The notes under the pieces: model-generated
What the model was told of the DNA's origin: nothing
What the model saw: the letters and a program-made list of their open reading frames with translations, nothing else
The model's database searches: none
Shown: one piece after another, positions 27,101 to 40,900 of the stretch
Position numbering within the stretch: position 1 is the stretch's first letter
Layout: every line of letters begins with the position of its first letter
Position numbers and translations under genes: made by a program
Assembly: GCA_951213105.1 (NCBI GenBank)
Contig: OX578152.1
Location: 95,974,568 to 96,038,567 of the forward strand
Direction of reading: 5' to 3'
Length of the DNA stretch: 64,000 bases
DNA from: Amaurobius ferox
Taxonomy: Eukaryota > Arthropoda > Arachnida > Araneae > Amaurobiidae

Positions 27101-30100
27101 TGCACTGCTATGTGGGCCTTGAAATCAATTTCTGTTCTGAATGCACCAATGAATTTCTCATTAATGCAATCCCCTTCTTCGCACAAATAATGTTCTTTAC
27201 GAAAATGAACTCGAAGGTATTCATAATCCCTGAAATTAAAAAATAATTAAAAACACAAAGACACAAAACACAAGATAGTTTGATTTACCACTCGACCTTC
27301 TCATACATTCATATCCATATGCATTTCGGTCCACTTGTATCATAATCAGCATCAAAATATAAAAAAAGTATTTTATATTTTTAGCCTTTATTTTGAAGTT
27401 ACTTATTTAAACATTTGTATCGAAATTCTTAAGGGTTTCTTTTTTTTTAAGCTGGCAAAAGGTCTGTCAAGCTAATGAATTATATACATTTGACTGATAT
27501 TAATCACAATTTGAATATCATTTACACTCATAGCATAATTGAAACTAGCTATTTCCTGCATATATTAATACTACCACTCTTGTTCTGAGAATCCCAGTAA
27601 CAGAATGTTTCTGGTTGATTTACGATGACAGAAAGTTTTAAAATGAATCTGTAGCTTGCATGTTGAGCTCAGCATCAGTGATTCATGGGTTGTTTCTAAA
27701 ATTAGTCATTTTTCATATATACGTGTGTGTGTGTGTGTGTGTGTAAATATTTCAAGTTTTACATACTTTTGTTTATTATTCTAATGGCTATTTGAATTAC
27801 ATTTATTAAAATAAAAAGTAAATTAATACTTAATAAAAATTAAATATACATATATCAAATTTATGCTCCAGAAATGACCATATTTTTACTGGGAGACTTA
27901 AAAATTATAACAAAGTATAAAAGATATTACTTTTCATGAAAATAATGCAAGCAAAAATTCTCAAATATTTAGATTTTTTATAGAGCAGTATTATTAACAT
28001 GCATTTATATTTTTCAAACTTACTAGATAATGTATTTAACACTGCCTAGGAGTTAAAGTAAAGATTAATTTAATCATTTAAAGTACAAAACAAATAGAAC
28101 ATTCACTTTGCAAATCAGTTTTAAACACCCTTAGTTTGAATATGAATCCCTGCAAAATGTAAAATCAGTTTAAGCACACTCTCACATATGTGGAAAGAAA
28201 AGAAAATAATAAAAGAAATGTAAAGGTGAAAAGGCATGGCTTAAAATAGCACCATGGAATTTTTTTTTCTCTTGGAGAGAGCTTTAAACACATGTGCAGG
28301 TCGCCTACAACCGACCACAGGGGAGCATATATGAATGACATCAAATATTTCAGATCGATAAAATCCATCGATAAAATTCATCGATAAAATCAGAAAAAAA
28401 CATTTTGTTATAATCCAAAAATATACATGGAACTTTTTGCCAAACTATAGAATTGTGCTAATCCAAGTGTTTGGATGAGGCGAAAGAAATATCACATAAC
28501 CTAAAAAATGCAAATTCCAATGTATTTTAAAGATCACTGTGTGCTACAGAAATTCCCCCGAGAAGGATGAGAGAACTTGGTTTCGTGAAGTAAAGGAAGA
28601 TCACATGAACTATGGGACAAAGAAATACATGTTGGGGAAGAAATACAAAGGAATTCAGTGATCAGAAATTTTGGCACATGCCAATCTTGTAAGCCACTTT
28701 TGTTTCAGATTGGTTAGACTGTTCTTTATGGCATTCTCAGGTGAACTCTTAATCCAGGCCTTGAGTATATAAACTCCTCCATTTCTTCTATTTGTACCCA
28801 TTTTGCCTTTTTGACTCCCAGTTTGTTATTTCTCATGCACTGATATAAAACAGCTGTATGCTACATTTATCATTTTATTTGTACTTAAATACGTTGCACA
28901 AGTACTCCTTATCCTTTGCACAATGTGTTTTTACTTATTGATACCATATAATGCTTCAATAAATCCAAAACAAGAAGCAAAATAGTTCGTCCTATCAAAA
29001 ATTTGACTTATTGATTATCAATTTACTTAAAATGAAAATTTTTTAAATTATCAAAATTCCACTATATACAAACTATTTAAATTTAATAATTTAATTAAAA
29101 AGATGAAAAATTAGCTCTATTTGAGTCAAGAAAATAAATATTATTGCAGTTAATACAATAAAAAAAAGTAAAACAACAAGCAAGTCATCTTTGTTCAAAT
29201 ATACACTTACTCATAATATTGATGTTTTCCATCTGCATCACAAAAATGACAAAAGTAATGCTCTTTGCGCAAATGTCGAAAAAGTTCATCAGAGTCAACG
29301 TATCTCTGGTCACAGAACTCGCATAACGGGTGACCCCTGTGGGAAGTATCGTCGGGATCACCCACTCTCTTATGCCTGGCAAGTTCCTTACGATTATATA
29401 CCTTTCTTTCAAATGGAAATATCTGAAATTTAAAAAAGGAATGATTATAAGCTAATTTAAATAACAAAATTTAATAAGTCTAAATAAAGGATGTGTTTTA
29501 TGTCAAAAAGCAGTGAATCAGAATATTATATCCATATAAAATTATGAGTTATAAAAAGATAAATATTATAGATAATATTATAAGATAAATTTAATAAGAA
29601 AATATAACCATCAAAATGATTGAAAAATTATCTTTTAAACAAATTTTGAATGGAATTCATATGATTGAGTTAAATGGATTCGTGAATTTTTTAAAAAATA
29701 TATACACATTTTATATATGTTAGAAAGACATCAAAGTCCGAATTCTAAGAGACAATGACTGATGCTACCATCTACATTGTAAAATTGTTAGCTTTTTGTT
29801 GAAGCCGATACAATGTCCTTTTACACTGCATGTGTATTGCGAAGGAAAGTTCTGTTACTTTAGTTAGTTCTCAATTTCAGAAGTTTTATATGCTCGTAGA
29901 CATTATGGTTTGGTTTTTTATTATTAAAAACATAAGTAAACTACAACTTAAAAGCTTTAAAGTACAATTAAAATATGACAAAGTGCAGATATTTCCTACC
30001 TTTGATGTGCAAAACAATTTAAAAGCTTTAAAGCGCAATTAAAATACAGAAAATATACCTGCTGTTGTCTGGTATTTAAAATGACCGGTGTACACCCAAG

Positions 30101-33100
30101 CAATAGATTTTTATTTTATTTTTGTTATAAGAGAGCATATTGTTAAAACGTTTAGTTTCCAGGAATTCGCTGTGAGTTTCGGTGTAAAATTTATCAGCTT
30201 GCATTTTTTTTTTTAGTTTGCATTTAAAATTCTGAGCAATGTCAGGTACACTTTCTAGTATAAAATAAAAGACTACATATGCTCAAATGTATCAATTGAA
30301 TGCTTGTTTTATACATAATTTTTGACGATTGCTGTAGGGCTAACATTCTTGATATATATATATATTTTCATATATTTGCTACGACACATTTAAAAATCTG
30401 GTGTGGGCAGAACATGACTTTCCCTGCAGACTTACATTCGCGCTCTCTTTATTTTAATTAAATTTAATTTATTTTTAATTCAATTTTGGTTCGCATTTGA
30501 TAACTGGACTTATTTTCAAAGGTGGGGTAGAGAAAATACAAAAAAAACTAAAATATCTCGAGAACAGCTAGTTCTAGTGTAATGGGGTTGGTCTTATTCA
30601 TTTCTTCGTTAAAAATTACGTATTAAACAAGCATTTAATGGATATATTTGAGCATATGTAGTTTTTTATTTTAGATTTTGGCTATTTTTGCAGGCCCTTT
30701 TACAAAAAAAGGCAGGTTATTTTTCTCCGAATCGTACCCAAAGCTAATCAGCACCAGATTTGCCCACAAGTGACTTACCTACCAAATTTTATGAAATTCG
30801 GTCCATTAGTGTTTCAGCTAAAGTGGATACAAGCTTTTGCAGGCCATTTCGCAAAAAAGGTGGGTTCTTTTATCCCGAATCGTATCCAAAACTAATCAGC
30901 ACCACATTCGCCCACAAGTGAATTATCTACCAAATTTTATGAAATTCAGTCCATTAATTTTTTAGTTAGACTGGATACAAAATCTGCACAGACAGACGCA
31001 TACATAGACGTCATGCTAAAAATAGTTATTTCGTATTCTAGAGGTCTCGAAATGTGTAGATCCGTCGAAAACTTGAGTTGCGATTTTCGGCATAATTCCA
31101 ATAATTTCCTTATACATTACCATGTATTGCAGGGAAAGAAAAAATCTGATGTAAGCAGCACATGACTTTCCCTGCAGACTCAAATTCAATTTTTCTTTAT
31201 TTCTTCAAGAACTCATTAAATTGAGTTTAATTGCACAAAATGACACTAAATTTGCATTTTTAATTCAATTTCTGCTTTTATTTGATAATTGGACATTTTT
31301 CCAAAGGCGGCATAAAAAAATGCGAAAAATCTCAAATATTTCGAGAACGGTTAGTCCTAGAGTAATAGAGTTGTTCTTATTCTTTTCCTCGTCAAAAATT
31401 ACGTATAAAACAAGCATTTAATTGATGAATGAATGAATGACATGGAGGTGGGTGACTCCAGAAGAGCCCAGCACATCGACCAGAGGTCTATTGTACTACC
31501 CCAACAGGCGAAGGTCCTTAAGAAAAGAGACCAGTAGCCGAAGCAAAAATCAGCAGGCACTTGACAGGAATGTCGTACAACTCCCAGGGCTCGATCACAT
31601 GTCGACCCAAGTGTTCGAACCTATGGGCGGAGAACAAACACCTCACATTCACAGAGAATGTGTACAGCAATTTCTTCACTGTATTTGCAGTCTCTGCAAA
31701 GCGAATCTTTCGTGACACTCATAATATTAAGGTGTCTTTTAAGGGTGCAGTGTCCAGTAAGGAGCCCAACAGCTCTCCTGATGCCAGTTCTACTGAGCCT
31801 GAAAAGTTCCTTTTGACGTGTACTAGGGCAATTGCAGTTGAGGATTTTCGCTTGCCTTTGTCCCTTAGTGTCACGCCAGTTCTTACATTGAAGCTTCCTG
31901 AAGATGTCATAGACAATTCTTCTGACAAGGTCATTGGGAATACGCAAGGCCGGCTCAGGGCCCATAAAAGGAGTACTAGAGCCTTTCCTAGCAAGTTCAT
32001 CTGCCAATTCATTGCCATTATGCCCGAATGACCAGGCATCCAGTACAGAATGACACTATTATTACTAGCAATTTTACAGAGAGCATTATAACATTCCCAG
32101 ACAAGGGAAGACGTCACAGTGAATTTCCCCAGAGCCATAAGAGCAGCATGACTGTCAGAACAAATGAAAATCTGGCTATTCTCATACTTTCTGTCATAGC
32201 AAATTCTACAACACATAAGAATGGCAAATACTTGACAATACTGACAGCCCTTCTGATGCCAGTTCTACTGAGCCTGAATAATTCCTTCTGACGTATGCTA
32301 GGGCAATTGCAGTTGAGAATTTTTGCCTGCCTTTGGCCCTTAGTATTACGTCAGTTTTTGCACTGAAGCTTTCTGAAGATGTCATAGACAGTTCTTCTAG
32401 TTCATTGGGAACACCCAAAGCCGGCTGAGAACCAACAAAAGGAATACTTGAGCCTTTCCTAGCCAATTCATCAGCCAGCTCATTTCCGGGAATGCCCGAA
32501 TGTCCAGGCACCTAGTAAAGTACGACTTTATTATTGCTAGCAATATTACACAGTGCATTATAGCACTCCCAGACAAGGGAAGACGTCATAGTAGACTTTC
32601 CTAAGGCCATAAGAGCAGCTTGACTATCAGAACAGATAAGAATCTGGCTGCTCCTATAATTTCTGTCATAGCAAATTCTACAACACATTAGAATAGCATA
32701 GACCTCAGCCTGAAAGACAGTAGCATGGCTGCCTAGAGGGTAAGACATGTTAGTGCCATCATCCAGACAGTAAACACCAGCACCAGAACTAGTCCCTAGC
32801 TTAGAGCCATCAGTGTACCATACAATACATTTCTTCTTATTGTAGGTGGGAGCCCTCTTCCAGTTATCCCGTGAAGGGACCTGAATTTCATAAGGCTTGT
32901 CAAACGTATATCTGACAAGAATGCCATCAGATGGCATATGGAGAAAAGCCATGAAAAAAGTTTATTATTGAGGCTCGATATAACACAAGTTTAGACTAAA
33001 GATAATGGCATTTATTTATTTTTAATAAAATTATAACACTATATTTATAGATAGAAATACATCAAATTTTAGTATATCCTGTCAAAATGGCTGTATCTCA

Positions 33101-34913
33101 ACTGCCTAAATCGCTGTTCTATTACATCTTTCTAGAAAATAACCTTTCACTTTAATAACTACATGTAAGTTAATTTTCCCACATAAAACATGAAATTATC
33201 AATAAAAACTTAGTCGATGCCAACAGATTGCAAAAATTGAAAATGCCTTTACAGTAATACGAAATATAAAGAGAATCGTATATAAATGCTGATTTTCATG
33301 ATATTGCCGGAGAATCTTTTTTAATTACCAACAAATAAATAAAACACAACGCATTAAAAACTTATCAACAAACGGATTAAAATGTTTAGCCAAATGTAAG
33401 CCATGGTTGACAAGCAAGCTATTTCTATTAAAATAAAGGGGGGGGAGGAATTTCACATTAAACTCTTCAAACACCGAAAAATTTACATATCTGCCAGAAA
33501 ATAAACAGAAAATGTACAAATTGGGGTTTTGTGGGAAAACGCACTACCTTCTAAAGAAGTCAAAAGGATATCAGTTTTAAATAATGTTTTACAGCCGCTA
33601 ATTTTTTTTTTTTTCCCAGCATTTTGGACATGGGTAACTCAAATTAATTTTGGAAATCGGGATTCTAATGCTTTTTTAAGAATTTGATGCAAAAAAAAAA
33701 TATCGGATCAAAATTGCATCACACAAACACGGGAATAACACACTATGAAATCAATATACATTATGCCCTGTAGCACGGAAACGAAGCCTCTCATAATAAA
33801 TTTTCAAAAAGTAATATTTTTTGCGATTTTCTTTTAGTGAAGAAAAAGATTGGACACATCTCTCTGATGTAATCAGAAAAGAGCAAGACCTTCGTAATTT
33901 AAAAATTAGTATGCAGAGGTAACAATCTCGATGACTGGTTTGGCGATTTATTCCAAATTTAGAAACTTTTTATGAAGGGTATTATGTCCAAGAAAAACGA
34001 GATAGAAAATAATGAATTATTCGGGCATAAATTACCACTGTAGCATGGATTGCACATGTCACTATTTTTGGCAGCCGATGGCAATTTTCCATAGGAAAAT
34101 ATGGAAATTCCATAATTTGTTTTCCATTGAAACTACGAAAAAATCAATAGTAAATGGCACTTCTGATCATTAGGGGAGATTTAAAAATATTTGTTTTTAT
34201 CGTGATGATGGATAAACAATCCTTTACTGTATATCAAAAGTTTTAAAAAATAAGTTTACATGAAATAACATATATTTTTTTATAATGAACGATATAAAAC
34301 CAGGTAAAAATATTGAACATAACAATATAAATATTTTTAAAAACTGCAGATTATAATTCAATTTTTGAGAAAAAGGGTCTTTTCTGAAGATCTTTTTGTG
34401 GGGGAGAAGAGGGGAGGGGGTTCTTTAATAAAAATATAATATATCCAAATCCAAAAAATAAAATATATCTTAAAACATATAAATCGGATAAAATTAGGAG
34501 ATTTAGCAAAAATAAATTGCCAAGATTTGATACAATAAAATAATCATCATTAAATATCAAAATTTTAAAAGTAGAATAAAAAAAAGCTTGCCAAACCTTT
34601 AAATTTTCAGAACATAGTTCACAATAATGAAGATCGTGCTGTCTTCGGACATGCTCTTTCAATTTGTGAAATGTATGGAATGTTTCACTGCATTTCATGC
34701 ATCCATTTTGCAGTAATAATTGAAAAGCATTTTGAAGATCCAGATTTTCAAATGCTATTTGATATTTTTTATCAATGAAGGAAAACTTTTTTTCAGCATC
34801 AGAAAATAGGTGTGGTTCAGAAGTGCAAATAACCTGAAAATTAAATAAATTTTTATAGAATATCAAAATAGAGAGAATTTATAGATTATCAATTTTATAG
34901 ATGTTACATCTGT

Positions 34914-34951
<38 letters not shown>

Positions 34952-37900
34952 ATCAATTTTATAAATTAGGATTATATTAATATTTCATGATTGAAATAAA
35001 TAATATGCAGTCTCTAGGTAAAATTTCTAAAATATGCAATTTCATTCAAAAGCACTAAAATACATGCTGTAATTTAAAAGTGTCAAAATTTGTTATTTAA
35101 AAGTGCTAAAAACTTGAAAACTGTCTTATTGATCTAGAATTTTAGCATCTTTTCTCAAAAATCCTGAATTTTTAAGTTCTTTAAAAAATTAACTGGAGTG
35201 TTGCTCAACTCGAAATTCTCAAATTCTCATACCATAATTAATTCATAATTAAAGCATGTTATCCTTCGCTTTAAAGGACTTGAAAAAAACCTTACGATTG
35301 GTACCATACTTGAAAATGTATCCGGGGGGGAGGGACTTTCCCACAGGGGCTAATGATGGTATGAACACAAAAATTGTATCACAGCTATTTTTCACAACGA
35401 TTGAAACCATTAAGTCGCATGATCAGTGAACCATAAATAAAGCCTTTTATGCATAATCATGTCAAATTTTTTCCTATGCTGCCATGTTAAAAAAAAATAT
35501 AAAATTTCGAAATTTTCGCTCGAATTAAAAATAATTCTATCCAGTTCTAGAATTTTTAACAAAGCCGGATATAAAGTTTCATGAGAATCCATTAATATTT
35601 GTGATAGCTACCATGTACACAAAAAAACGGCCACAGACAGACATCACTCTAAAAATAGTCAAAACGTGTTCAGGAGGTCCTAAAACATATATTGACATCA
35701 AAATCTCGAATTCAGAAATTTTCGTGAAAATAATACTTTCTCTATACTATATTACATGAGAAAGTAAGTATGAGAAAGTATATGAAAGTAAAGATTATGA
35801 ATTTTAACGTTCTTTCTCAAAAATTACAAATTTTTTTGCTCTTACATAAAAATTGCAAATTTTAGCATAAAAACAGACTTCATCAGAATGATTTTCTTCA
35901 CTTTGTTTCATACATCGCATCATTAACTCCTCAAATACTTTCCTTGATATGCTCGCGATTGGTCACACAAGCAAAAAAAAGAGCTTCCAACTGTAAAAAA
36001 GTAGGAAAAGGGAGGAAATAAAAGGAAAGTAGAAACCACTTTTAAAAAGTAGAAATAGTAGGGAAAAGACGGAATCGTGCGATCCCTGAACATGCCTCCA
36101 ATTAAACAAAGTCCAGGCTGACCAAGCTCAACACCAATCCAGACGGTTCTACCTATGTTAAGGGGTCAGTGGTACATGTGTTTACACCTAATCCCACCTT
36201 CTGTCAGTTGTTTTTTTTTTCTTTCTCTTTCACATAAGTTTTTAATGTCTGGCTATACCCCACTGGCATGCAGCCAATGTTTAAATCCTATACATATGTT
36301 TAAAAGTGCATGTGTTTGAAGGTGTTGTATACCTATGTTTAAAAAATGCAATAGCTATAATACAATAACTGATCAAAGTTCAAATTATTCATCAATTCAA
36401 AAATTTAAATTTACCATATTGTTGTTTTCAGTATAAATGTGAGTGACACATATGAATAAAACATCAGGGTCTTTTTACCATTTTTAAATTAAAATTACAA
36501 ATATTAAAAAATAGTGAAAAATGACTCAAAAATTTGACTCATACTTTTTAATTGTAAAAGTTGATCTGACTTACAATTTTACAAACTAAAAGCAAGAGCT
36601 GTGACCACAAGTATCCAGTGTCTATACTATTGCAAAAGGTTTCTAAAATTATTGAGGGCAAAAGGTTTCTAAGCTATATAGGCAATGCCTGCAGAATGAG
36701 CAACTCAATCTGCAGGAGGGTGCCGATTGTTAGAAAACTTAATATAAACAAGCAATACATACATCGGTCGACATATGGTCAAAATCCCAAAAGTTACTTT
36801 GTTCTGATTGGCTAATCACTTTAGGATAGCTTGTCAATAAGTTTTAACCCCATGTTCCGCATTCCTGCAAATTGAGACGTCAGCATCCGAAATATGCTAA
36901 TTTCTACTTCATCCAATTAGAGATTAGGATACTCCAGAAACATTAACTTCTACTTCTATGACACAGCACTATTTAAACTTGTGGATGTATCAGTTGAGTA
37001 TCTTTAATGATCATAATCTTTATTGAATATCGTCTTTATCGATCATTGTAAGATGATTCTACAATGTTTATACAATGTTAAACTGTGTATATTAGAGTTG
37101 CTGCTATTGCCATTGTCTGCATCATATTAGCGCTATGCATAATGTTATGTAAACCTTTTTTTGCATGCTTGCCGGTAAGCGGCAAAATACGTGGCCAGTT
37201 TTGTTTACGCCTAACTTCTGTCTTCTGACAGTAAATTTTTCAAGACAATCAAAGATTTCGATATGAATATTATTTGTGTTATCTTCGATGTTGCTTACGT
37301 GAGAATAAATAAGTTATTTCATGGAAAGTCTATTTTTTTCCAAGAAGTCACGATATACATAAGAATCTACAACCACGCTCTGCGTCATACAAATGGCACA
37401 TGTGCAATATATTTAGATTTTAAATTTTCGTAAGCCAACATGAAATAGGATATGCGCTTGTGCGAATCGTGCATAAAATTCAAAAATCCCGCACAGAAAA
37501 AATTGCGGTGCGGGAAATTGCGGCACTCATCACCGCCATCCACCTTACGATCCACCTTAAATTTTGAAAACAAAACGGGAGGGAGAATGAAAAGCAAGAA
37601 TGAAAATGTTTCGCAGATCCGTGAGTGTTTTTACCGGGAAGTTCCACATCTCCCAAAAGCTACCCCAGCAACTCCTCTTTTCCGGGAAATTTCTAAATCA
37701 CACCATTTTTCCCGAAAACTCCTAAGGGGCTGTATCTGGAACGGGCGCAACGCATCATTCCATTATTCACTAGTTACAGACAAGTCGCGGCTAGGTGCTT
37801 TTCACGATGTTTCATTTTTCCTGAATGTATAGAGCCAAGCACACTAGGTACAAACGTTCCAATTTTCCCAAATTCGTTATGGTTTTTTTTCTGTGCATTG

Positions 37901-40900
37901 TTCGGGGACTTTGATTTTTGGCAAAAGATATTCCAACTCTTTTGCTAAAAATATTACGATATCTCCAGAGAAATTTCAACTGCTTTGGCCACACCCTTCA
38001 AGAGCGATGCGCCACACAGGATTCACGCTACTGTGAGTAATTAATAAACATGTAGGAATTGATGTTGCTAGTCCCGAGCCAAGCCGAACTCGGGACCTCG
38101 TACTTACAAGACCGACATTAAAAGATTAGAGCAAAAGCTAGCTTCCACTCCGAACTTATAATTCGGGTTCATGTTCCTATCATCTTCAATCAATGTCTTT
38201 GGCAGGAGCAGAGTCATTTGCTGCCATACACTCCCCCACCTGATGAGAAGGTGCTGGTCCAGGGTTAGAAAAATCAAAAATTTCTACATGCCCAAGATAA
38301 AATTTTACATGCCCAACATTTTCCTGATGACATTTTTCATTGTTGATAGCTCTAGCGCCCATGAAAGTAAATATATTAAATATCATATATGTAGCCCATA
38401 ATTAAATGTCAAAATTAGAAAATTAGTTACTTTTAATGAAGTAAATATTTTAAAAATGGGAATTGAATACTATTTATGCTAAAATAATTTTTAAAATAAC
38501 CGTTTAGCGATTTATGCCGAATTAGACTAGACAACTTTTAAAGAAGCATATTTATTACTTCCATAAAAAAGCAATCGCGATCTTAATTTACATTACACGC
38601 GGCTGTAAATCCCCATCATCATGATTGACATTACCGTGCATGTGGCCGTAAATTTACATTGGCTTAGACAGAAGGGAATTTTTTGTAGGAAACTATGCAA
38701 ATTTTGTACATAGTATGAAGATGTTTCAGATAGAAACTACAGAGATTTTATAGTAATCTGCATCTCTGCTTATCAACACTTGTGCACGTCCACAAAGCTA
38801 CTCGAGGAATCAAGTTCAAATGAATGAGAGAAAGAGAGAGAGAAGAGAACGAGGAGCTGCTTTAGCACTGTGCCAGAGGCTCTGCTTGTTTCTTTTAGTG
38901 ACGTCACTGTCACCCGTAAACTGTGAAACTTTGTTTTTCTCCCCACAGTTATCAACTATCTCGCTGCGAAAGCCATTCATAGTCCATCGCTGAATAATTA
39001 AGACTTTTCTTTTTCATCATCTTCTCTTACTCGGTTTTAAAAGTTGAACATTGTGCAGAATATTTGTGGTGAATATTTGCAGTGGAGTGCTGGTTACTCG
39101 ATTTTGGCTACCGATTGACCTAAACAGGTTAATGTCAAATAAAGTTTTATTACATGCTCGACTGGGCATGTAATAAAAATTAATACATGCCCGGTTGAAA
39201 TTTTTATATGCCCCGGGCATGTCGGGCAATAGATTTTTCGAACCCTGTCCCGGTCGAATTTCGGCAAGGAGGGAGGCCATCCATAAAAAAAACCGTGTGT
39301 CCCTATCCGAAACTCAGTTGAGGGGCTGAAAGACCAGGAGGCGTGTCGTACCTCGGGCGTGACGTCTGTCGTGGTCAACCAGGAAGGGAGTGGTAGGGCC
39401 TCTGGCTCCATGTGGTGCTGCCATCTCATGTTGAGATGGTGAGATCGTTGGAGAGAGAAGGTTGCATGTTTCAAACATCCAGGGTCATCATTTGTAGGAA
39501 TTGATGTTGCTAGTCTCGAACCAGGCCCGAACTTGGGCTTACAAGACCGACATTATAAGATTAGAGCAAAAGCTAGCTTCCACTCCGAACTTATAATTCG
39601 AGTTCATGTTCCTATCACCTTCGATCAATGTCTTTGGTAGGAGCAGAGTCGTCTGCTGCCACAAATATTTATCGGAAAAGATTAAAAAAAAGGTGCATTT
39701 GCGAGATGAAAATACGATCTTCTTAAAATTTTGTTACCACATATAGAAAGCATGTTTTTTAACGATTCGCGAAATTAATGAGAGCTAACTTTTGCAGAAA
39801 TGCGAAGAAAATTATTATAACAGACAAAACGTCATTTTATGCCTTTTGATTGACCTTTTTAAATTAAATACAAGCAGTAAACTACCTAAGCAATAAACTT
39901 GTCATTTTCTCGGAAAACCCAATTTTTTCATCTCCCGGAAAATATACAAATGTATTAAAGTTAGGACTTTGATGGAATTCCAAAGACATTTTTCAATGAA
40001 ATCCTTGGGATGAAAATTACTATTTCAGACCGATAATTGGCCCTAACAAAAAAATCCATCGCAGCATATTCATAGGTTTACATATTTCATTTATTAGCTA
40101 GTAATTTATAAGACAGTTTAGTAATATCGTGGACATTTTTTATTTAAACACGATCACTGGTATATTTCGTTTTATTTTTAAATATTTTCCATTTTTTTTC
40201 AATCTGATATTTTTACATTTATGTGTTTTTTATGCTGGAATATTACCTTTTAAACATATTGTAAATGAAAAATTGAGATATATGTTTAAGATAATGAAAT
40301 TAAAACATTTTTATTTATTTAAACATTTAGAATTATAAGGCTCATTAGAAATACATTTGAAGAGCATAAATTTGAATTTGATATATTTGCATCCAAAGTT
40401 GAATATCTAATTTCAATTAAAAACGAACATCCTTCTCATCTTAATTTTACTAAAAGTACTTAAAAAAATATTTTTAGTTCAAAATATTTTAAATAACTTC
40501 AGCTTGGCGAGGTGCAAATATAGACTATTCAAAATGTGCTTTATCCTAAAATTATGCGATTTATAAAATAATGGTATACATTTTCTCTTTGCTTTTCATT
40601 TCCAATCATAAAAAGGGGTTTCCAACTTATGTAAAAAATAAAGTTGATAATTTTCAAATTAAGGGTGACAATACTAAATGTCAATTTTAAAAATATAAAA
40701 ATATCATTGTTTTACGTTTTATTAATAAAAATTCTGGATTTTTAAATCCCCCCTCCTCCCCCAAGTTTTTGAAAATCCCCCAAAAATTTCTGTTAAAGGG
40801 GGAATGTCCTCCCTAAATTTCAAGCCCTATTTCAAACCCTGGATAACCATCTCAAAGCATAGTGATAAAATCAGAGCCATATGTAGTCATCTCTGACTAC

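Larger units (their letters stand above)
38051..39663 (-). mobile_element. TRIM-like miniature LTR element, split by a hAT MITE
   Basis: On the minus strand: 5' repeat 39663-39493, primer-binding-like site, about 245 bp, a nested hAT MITE (39247-38260), about 29 bp ending in GGTGGGGGAG (polypurine tract), then the 3' repeat 38230-38051. Repeats begin TGT and end ACA and share long identical blocks such as CTAGCTTTTGCTCTAATC. Without the MITE the element is about 625 bp with no coding domain. No matching 5-bp target duplication (AAACA against AATAT), so it is old or rearranged. Confidence 0.7.

Noticed and set aside
37452..37832. 126-codon plus-strand frame as a gene
   Set aside because: No motif, no splice context, and it lies inside intron 1 of ZNF598; plausible by chance in a GC-richer patch.
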